Below the pieces are notes generated by a model. That model saw only the letters and a list, made by a program, of their open reading frames with translations, searched no databases and was not told where the DNA came from. A stretch of 17,647 bases of DNA from DATLAN01 sp035527455 (GTDB taxonomy: Bacteria; Planctomycetota; Planctomycetia; Pirellulales; Thermoguttaceae). Position 1 is the first letter of the stretch. Every line of letters begins with the position of its first letter. The stretch spans positions 1-17,647 of the forward strand of contig DATLAN010000683.1 of NCBI GenBank assembly GCA_035527455.1, given 5' to 3'. Both the position numbers and the translations under genes were made by a program. Of the stretch, positions 13,155 to 17,647 are shown one piece after another.

Positions 13155-14069
13155 ATGTCGGAAGCCAACGCCCCCGATCCCAAGCCCTCCGCGACGGCAA
13201 CGCTGATGAAACTGGTCGTCTTGCCGGCGGTCGTCGTGTTGGCGCTGGTCGTGGTGATCGCCTGGTTGGCCTCGCCGGGCACGGACGTCGAAGCCTTGGT
13301 CGAGTCGCTCGAGAAGCCGGGCGACGCTCGGCTGGCGGCGGCCGTGGAACTGGCCGCCGCGCTGGACCACCCGGACAACGACCCGCTGCGCCGCGACCCG
13401 ATCCTGGCCCGGCGGCTGGCCGACGTCCTGCAAAGGGAGATCGAAACCGGCGGCATGGAACCGGACGAGCTTCGGCTGCGAACGTACCTGTGCCGTGCCT
13501 TGGGCGGTTTCCAGGTGGCCGATCCGCTGCCGGCCCTGTTGACGGCGAGCAAGACCCAACGTAGCGAACAGGAAGTCGAGGTGCAGCTTACGGCCTTGCG
13601 GTCCGTCGGCTCGCTGGCTTCGCACCTCGACGCCGCCGACTTGCAGAGGGTTCCACAACTGCTTGACGTACTTCTCGCGTCGGCCGCAGACCCGCGCCCG
13701 GAGATCCGCGAGCGGGCGGCCTTCGTCTTGGGCGTCGTGGGCGGCGATCGCGCAATGACGCAACTTGAAACCATGCTCCAAGGTCAACCGGCCGAAGTCC
13801 GCTACAACGCGGCCACCGCCTTGGCTCGGCATGGCAACGCCGCCGGCGCCGAAGTGTTGCTGGAGATGCTGACGCCGAGCCAGACTTCCGGCAAGTACTT
13901 CAGCCGCTCGAGAATTCACCTCAGCGCGTTGGAGGCGATCGATCGGCTGCTCGAAGCCGGGGCAAGCGACGAACTGGACGAACTTCGCCCGGCCGTCGAG
14001 CGACTCACCCGCGGCGACGTGGAAACGCCCCTTCGGGTCAAGGCCGTGGAAGTCCTCGAACGCTGGTAG
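13155..14069 (+). CDS. HEAT-repeat membrane-anchored protein
   Basis: This 304-aa protein has a polar N-terminus, one membrane segment (about 18-39, LMKLVVLPAVVVLALVVVIAWLA) and an outward or periplasmic region of helical pairs. The clearest HEAT/PBS-type units are DPRPEIRERAAFVLGVVGG (about 178-196) and QPAEVRYNAATALARHGN (about 212-229), with less regular helices around LRLRTYLCRALGGF and LTALRSVGSLASH. Such scaffolds bind other proteins; the partner is unknown. High GC and codon use match the rest of the genome, unlike the cassette before it. The ATG immediately follows repeat copy B, leaving no native 5' region, and CTCC does not act as a Shine-Dalgarno sequence. The frame is also open in the repeat but has no better start. 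A 6-bp hairpin (14071-14086) follows the stop. Confidence 0.8.
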   Translation: MSEANAPDPKPSATATLMKLVVLPAVVVLALVVVIAWLASPGTDVEALVESLEKPGDARLAAAVELAAALDHPDNDPLRRDPILARRLADVLQREIETGGMEPDELRLRTYLCRALGGFQVADPLPALLTASKTQRSEQEVEVQLTALRSVGSLASHLDAADLQRVPQLLDVLLASAADPRPEIRERAAFVLGVVGGDRAMTQLETMLQGQPAEVRYNAATALARHGNAAGAEVLLEMLTPSQTSGKYFSRSRIHLSALEAIDRLLEAGASDELDELRPAVERLTRGDVETPLRVKAVEVLERW

Positions 14070-14080
14070 CGGACCGTGGA

Positions 14081-14239
14081 CGGTCCATTGAAGTCGACGG
14101 CGCGGAGGAGTACGGGTTCCTCTTCTCTGATTCTGCCTCTTCGCGCGTCGTGAACAGAGGAACAGAGGAGAGGAACCCGTACTTCCCCAGCAAGGGAATC
14201 CGCTCTCTCACCCAGCAGCCCCGAACTTGTCTGCAGAAC
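14081..14239 (-). repeat. Dispersed ~150-bp repeat, copy 2 (inverted relative to 8980-9131)
   Basis: The core palindrome pairs 14110-14129 with 14163-14182 (20 bases, one mismatch) and uses the same GTACGGGTTCC arm as copy 1. Read on the minus strand, loop and flanks follow the order of copy 1, including GTTCACGACG, GCGGATTC and the GTACTC-TCCG-GCCGTC side. It starts 12 bases after the HEAT-repeat stop codon. Confidence 0.8.
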
Positions 14240-14599
14240 CGAAAACATCTTGCCGATTCGGCAATCGTTCCGGTTAGGTAAACTTTCTCCATAAGTGTTG
14301 GCGCAGCAGCATCTTACGACATTCTGACCGAAAGACCCTTCGGCGGTATCGACGGGAAACTTGAGATTTTTTTGGAAATCCCTAACCCCTTGGCGGATCT
14401 GAAGTAACGGCCGCTCTTTGCCCGAAGCGAAGTCGCCGCCATTTGCCCTGCGGCTTTCTATCTGGAATACTCACTTGAAGGGGCAGAACTTGTCGGATCG
14501 CCGCTCCGGGGTACGTTCCGGGCACCCAAGAAGCCCGGGTTTGTGCTTTCAACTGCAACGCATGCTGCCGGTCTCGAGTGCCGGCGAGGTAGACCGAAG
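14240..14599. other. Intergenic region before the YTV-type gene, nothing assigned
   Basis: About 360 bases contain no convincing ORF, RNA or repeat. A T-run at about 14367-14373 follows TTGAGA (14361) and may be part of a promoter region, but no good -10 box is spaced from it. The region presumably carries the promoter and leader of the surface-protein gene. Confidence 0.5.
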
Positions 14600-15823
14600 A
14601 TGAACCTATCTGCCCGCGTCTTGTTCACGCCGTTGTTTCTGCTGGCGTGTGCCGTCCCCGGTGTTGCCCAGGTCTGGCGTCCCGCCTCGGCCTGCATGAC
14701 CTGCGAGAACGGCCAGAGGTATCAACTCGTTTACCAGACCGTGTACGACCGGCAGGAAGTGACTGCCTACCGGATGGATTACGAGACGGTCTACGACCAG
14801 CAGCAAGTGACCAGCTACCGCCCGGTCTGGGAAACGGAAGTGCGGACGTGTCGCTACCGGGTCTGCCGGCCGGTGGCCGAGACGACCGTCCGCAAAGAAT
14901 ACTGCACCGTGATGAAGCCGGTCTGGGAGACCCAGCAGCGCGAGGAGCGCTACACGGTTCGCCGGCCGGTCTACGAAACGTCCACGCGCACCGAATATCA
15001 AACGGTGATGGAGCCGGTGACGACGTACCGCACGGTGTACGTCGATCAGGGCTGCTATCAGGACTACACGGTTCTCAGGCCCGGATTGCCGCAAACGAGG
15101 CTTCGCTGGGTGCCCGGAAACTGCACGCTCGATCCGCTGACCGGTTTGACGGTCTACCAGCGGCCGGGGTTGTATTGGGAGCAGACGCCCGGCGGCCGTT
15201 ATGAAGTCCAGCGGGTGTGGAAGCCGAACCTGGTGACCCAGCAGGTTCCGCAAACGACCTACTGCGCGAAGGTCATTGCCAACGAAGTACCCGTGCAGAC
15301 GTGCCGCTACGAGCAGGTGGAAATGACGCGCACGATCCCGTACAAGGTCTGCCGGATGGTCGAGCAGCAGTACGTACGGGAAATCCCCGTGACGACTTAT
15401 CGGATGGCGTGGGAAGAGCGGGAACAGGACGTTTCGTATCGGGTGTGCCGGATGCAGCCGTTCCAGGAGACGGTTCGCGTGGCGCGGTGCGTCGAGAAGC
15501 GGATCCCGGTGACGTACACCTGCAGCGTGCCGCGGGTGGTTTGCTGCCGGATACCGCTGGACCCCTGCGGCCAGCCGTTGGCGACGTTCAGCGACGCCGT
15601 GCCGCAAGAGACGCAAAAGACGCCAGTCCCTCAGGAGCCGACCCGAGCCGTGCCGCCCGAAAAGGCCGGCGACGCGGCCGCCGACGTGGTGCCGGAACTC
15701 GACGGTGCGATCCCCGGCCCGGTGGACGACGTCTTGCCGCCGCTGCCCGGTAGGACGCCCTACGACGGCTTGCCGGCCGAATTGCCCGAGATCCCCTCGC
15801 CCACGAACACGCCGGATACCTAA
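14600..15823 (+). CDS. YTV-type exported cell-surface protein, Tyr/Cys/Arg-rich repeats
   Basis: This 407-aa protein has a signal peptide (MNLSARVLFTPLFLLACAVPGVAQ). About 290 residues of short degenerate repeats follow, built on Tyr, Val, Cys, Arg and Glu, for example YQTVYDRQEVTAYRM, CRYRVCRPVAETTVR, EERYTVRRPVYET and YKVCRMVEQQYVREIP. This fits the YTV repeats of planctomycete cell-wall proteins (first noted in Rhodopirellula), which are probably disulfide cross-linked. A central break (about 170-205, LRWVPGNCTLDPLTG) separates two repeat arrays. The C-terminal ~70 residues are Pro/Asp-rich and lack a membrane anchor. The start has GAGGT nine bases upstream and sits at the signal peptide. 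No neighbour is co-transcribed. The surface role is inferred from the family. Confidence 0.85.
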   Translation: MNLSARVLFTPLFLLACAVPGVAQVWRPASACMTCENGQRYQLVYQTVYDRQEVTAYRMDYETVYDQQQVTSYRPVWETEVRTCRYRVCRPVAETTVRKEYCTVMKPVWETQQREERYTVRRPVYETSTRTEYQTVMEPVTTYRTVYVDQGCYQDYTVLRPGLPQTRLRWVPGNCTLDPLTGLTVYQRPGLYWEQTPGGRYEVQRVWKPNLVTQQVPQTTYCAKVIANEVPVQTCRYEQVEMTRTIPYKVCRMVEQQYVREIPVTTYRMAWEEREQDVSYRVCRMQPFQETVRVARCVEKRIPVTYTCSVPRVVCCRIPLDPCGQPLATFSDAVPQETQKTPVPQEPTRAVPPEKAGDAAADVVPELDGAIPGPVDDVLPPLPGRTPYDGLPAELPEIPSPTNTPDT

Positions 15824-15836
15824 GCGGGACGCGCGT

Positions 15837-15898
15837 CATAGTAGCCGTCTCGCTCCGCGAGACGCAGCCACGTCTCGCGGAGCGAGACGGCTACTGTG
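15837..15898. repeat. Perfect 24-bp palindrome downstream of the YTV-type gene
   Basis: GTAGCCGTCTCGC... (15841-15864) is the exact reverse complement of 15871-15894 around a six-base loop. Pairing continues outward to 15837/15898 with one G-U. It starts 13 bases after the stop codon and has no T-run. Its GTAG...CTAC ends resemble those of the elements at 16064 and 17280, so it looks like a REP-type repeat. Confidence 0.85.
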
Positions 15899-15937
15899 CA
15901 AGTCGAATCACACTCTGGAGCCCGGGGCAGCCAGTGC

Positions 15938-15974
15938 CGGGACACGGGCCGAACGGCGGCCCGTGTCCCGTTTT
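15938..15974 (+). terminator. Strong intrinsic terminator
   Basis: CGGGACACGGGCC (15938-15950) pairs perfectly with 15958-15970 around a seven-base loop, followed by TTTTCTT. It is the clearest rho-independent terminator in the window. It lies about 115 bases past the stop of the YTV-type gene, which it probably terminates. Confidence 0.8.
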
Positions 15975-16063
15975 CTTGGGCATGCCACCCTCGCCGAAGA
16001 TTCTTGCAGCGGCCCGGCCAACTGCCTATATTGAACGGCAGACCGCGTCATTGCACGAGTCTT

Positions 16064-16152
16064 GTAGCTGAATTCGCAAGAATTCAGAGAATCCCCGTAA
16101 TGACAGATACATTCGTGTCGTTTATTGCTGAATTCTCTGCGAATTCAGCTAC
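16064..16152. repeat. Inverted repeat in the leader of the aldo/keto reductase gene
   Basis: GTAGCTGAATTCGCA (16064-16078) pairs perfectly with 16138-16152. After a one-base bulge the pairing continues with GAATTCAG (to 16087 and from 16128). The loop is 40 bases. The right end is 27 bases before the start codon at 16180, so the element could sit in the 5' leader of that mRNA. Confidence 0.8.
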
Positions 16153-16179
16153 TTCCCGAAAACCGAAGAGGAATGAATC

Positions 16180-17283
16180 ATGGCCGAGAAGCTTACGCGT
16201 CGACAGTTCGTCCGCGACGGTGCCGTGGCGTCCGCCGCGCTGGCCGCCGGATTGACGGCAACCAGGACGGTCCTGGCCGGCAATCCGACCGATGAAGACA
16301 CCGGCAAGATCCTCAACTACAACCCGGAGATGGAATACCGCCGCTGCGGGCGGACCGATCTGATGATCTCGGCCGCCGTGCTGGGCGGCCACTGGAAACG
16401 GGTCGACAAGATCATCGGCGGCGAGGACGTGCCCGGCTGGATGACCATGAAAATCGGCCAGTCGGAATTCCAAAAGAACCGCGTGGAGGTGGTCGACCGG
16501 TGCATCGAACGGGGTTTCAATTACGTCGACGCCTGCTGCCGCGAGGAAATCCTGGCCTATGCCAAGGCGCTCGAGGGACGCCGCGACAAGATGTACTTCG
16601 GCTATTCGTGGCACATCTGGGAGAGCCGTTTTCCCGAGTGGCGCTCGGCGGATCGGCTGAAGAAGGGCCTGGACGAAGGCATGAAAGAGGCCGGCCTCGA
16701 GTACGTCGATCTGTGGCGGATCAGCCTGTTGACCGAGAGCGGCCGGCACAGCGTGGCCGAGGTCGAAGAGGCCGTGGCGGCGCTGGACTGGGCCAAGAAG
16801 ACGGGCCGCGCCCGATTCATCGGCTTCTCCTCCCACGACCGGCCGCACCTGAAGAAAATCATCGAGACCTACACCGACCAGATCGAAGTCATCCTCACGC
16901 CCTACACCGCCAAGACGAAGGTGGTGACCGACGAGACCGGGCTTTGGGCGTCGATCCGCAAGCACGACGTCGGCTGGTTCGGCATCAAGCCGTTTGCGAG
17001 CAACTCGATCTTCACGGGCGACAGCTCGCCGGACAGTCCGCACTTCGACGACGACAACCGCATCGCCCGGTTGGCCCTCCGCTACATCCTCTGCAACCCG
17101 GCGATCACCGCCCCGATGCCGGGCATGATTTCCATGCAGCAGGTCGACAACGTGGCGTTGGCCATCAAGGAGCGCCGCGCGTTGGACGTCGGCGAGCAGG
17201 CCGAACTCGATCGAGCCATGCAGCGCGCCTGGGCCAATCTGCCCGCCAATTACCAGTGGCTCAAGGAATGGGAATACGTGTAG
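16180..17283 (+). CDS. Tat-exported aldo/keto reductase-like protein with degenerate active site
   Basis: In this 367-aa protein a twin-arginine signal (TRRQFVRDG, then a mild hydrophobic stretch to about 33) directs folded export. The AKR barrel follows: YRRCGRTDLMISAAVLGG, GFNYVDACC (Asp117 at the tetrad Asp position), EYVDLWRI, ARFIGFSSH, and a C-terminal LRYILCNPAITAPMPGM. By eye three of four catalytic positions are not conserved. The Tyr of Y-G-x-S-E is missing, the TK Lys is replaced in YFGYSW, and the QxH His is replaced by Ile-Ser in WRISLL. It may therefore be non-catalytic or catalyse something else. The start has AGAGGA seven bases upstream. The stop TAG is inside the first bases of a long repeat. 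Confidence 0.88.
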   Translation: MAEKLTRRQFVRDGAVASAALAAGLTATRTVLAGNPTDEDTGKILNYNPEMEYRRCGRTDLMISAAVLGGHWKRVDKIIGGEDVPGWMTMKIGQSEFQKNRVEVVDRCIERGFNYVDACCREEILAYAKALEGRRDKMYFGYSWHIWESRFPEWRSADRLKKGLDEGMKEAGLEYVDLWRISLLTESGRHSVAEVEEAVAALDWAKKTGRARFIGFSSHDRPHLKKIIETYTDQIEVILTPYTAKTKVVTDETGLWASIRKHDVGWFGIKPFASNSIFTGDSSPDSPHFDDDNRIARLALRYILCNPAITAPMPGMISMQQVDNVALAIKERRALDVGEQAELDRAMQRAWANLPANYQWLKEWEYV

Positions 17284-17424
17284 GGTGGGTCGAGCGCAGC
17301 GAGCCCCACCAACCTGGGCGCTGACGATCCGGCACCGGGATACAACGATCCCGAATCGGGCGAATAAAGGCAACGTGAGAACCAGCCGGAATTGGTGGGG
17401 CTCGCTGCGCTCGACCCACCCTAC
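17280..17424. repeat. 33-bp perfect inverted repeat after the aldo/keto reductase gene
   Basis: Positions 17280-17312 and 17392-17424 are exact reverse complements over 33 bases (starting GTAGGGTGGGTCGAGCGCAG), separated by 79 bases. Each arm also has GGTGGG and CCCACC that can pair within the arm. This is the arrangement of paired REP sequences. The stop codon of the reductase is the TAG at bases 2-4 of the left arm. The spacer has no ORF. Confidence 0.9.
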
Positions 17425-17476
17425 AACTCCGGTGACCGCATCCACCTGCCGCCGGTCGAGGCCGTTTCGCCGCGGG

Positions 17477-17647
17477 TCAACCCACGGCGGTGAGGCTCGC
17501 GCCGAAGTCGGCCGGCTCGCCGGACGTGTCCATGCCCAGCGGCGGGGTCCGCAGGAACTCGGTCGTTCGCACTTTTCGCCGGAAGTCGTTGAACGCCCGC
17601 TGGACCTGCTGTTCGTTGAGCCCCGTTTCGTCGGCGACCTCGGAAAC
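17477..17647 (-). CDS. 3' end of a gene, possibly NAD+ synthase (partial)
   Basis: The minus-strand frame is open from the window edge to a TGA at 17477-17479 and gives 56 residues: VSEVADETGLNEQQVQRAF..., then RRKVRTTEFLRTPPLGM, then a short acidic tail. The segment of a helix-turn-helix-like stretch, Arg/Lys-rich link and F/YLRxPP resembles the C-terminus of NAD+ synthases (of the form VYRDIxxKRRATRYLHAPP). The catalytic part lies outside the window, so the call is tentative. The codon pattern is that of a normal genomic gene. It is convergent with the reductase gene, with the inverted repeat in between. Confidence 0.55.
   Translation of the reverse strand, partial: VSEVADETGLNEQQVQRAFNDFRRKVRTTEFLRTPPLGMDTSGEPADFGASLTAVG

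Noticed and set aside
16084..17445. 453-codon minus-strand ORF opposite the aldo/keto reductase gene
   Set aside because: Its ends come from the two palindromic elements and the middle mirrors the reductase; no family features.

Overview
The window looks like chromosomal DNA from a planctomycete, probably Pirellulales-like. It is GC-rich. It encodes two protein types I associate with Planctomycetota: a TIGR03009-domain exported protein and a Tyr/Cys/Arg-rich YTV-type surface protein. It also has Tat-exported oxidoreductase-type genes and many long intergenic palindromes of the REP kind. No rRNA, tRNA, CRISPR array or transposase gene was seen.

Layout. Positions 24-1476 (minus) hold a GT4 glycosyltransferase preceded by a short HicB-like protein. 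That gene has a possible 14-codon leader ORF directly upstream. Positions 1716-2651 (plus) hold the TIGR03009 exported protein. Positions 2850-8427 (plus) form a tight cluster behind a near-consensus sigma70-type promoter: a long NfeD/ClpP-class membrane protein, a short NfeD protein, the flotillin-like FloA, a one-TM hypothetical protein and a beta-hydroxyacid dehydrogenase. The last three are joined by ATGA overlaps. A single-domain globin (minus) converges on the dehydrogenase and overlaps its 3' end. After a 500-bp spacer come lexA (plus), with a palindrome over its promoter, and a convergent lipoate-protein ligase-like gene (minus).

Positions 10905-13154 are the most unusual part. A three-gene, translationally coupled cassette (GNAT acetyltransferase, 90-aa unknown protein, ImmA/IrrE metallopeptidase with an unrecognised C-terminal half) lies between two same-orientation copies of an ~81-bp repeat. 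Its base composition is visibly less GC-rich than its neighbours. The downstream repeat ends exactly at the start codon of a HEAT-repeat membrane protein (13155-14069). I infer an acquired accessory cassette, possibly a toxin-antitoxin, stress or defence module.

The right end has the YTV surface protein, a perfect 24-bp palindrome, a strong intrinsic terminator, another palindrome, a Tat-exported aldo/keto reductase-like protein that seems to lack most of the catalytic tetrad, a 33-bp perfect inverted repeat, and the 3' end of a minus-strand gene that resembles NAD+ synthase.

At least six palindromic repeat elements sit at gene ends or between genes. One ~150-bp family occurs twice in opposite orientation. 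Two elements contain the stop codon of the adjacent gene. All family calls come from reading motifs by eye; no search was run.
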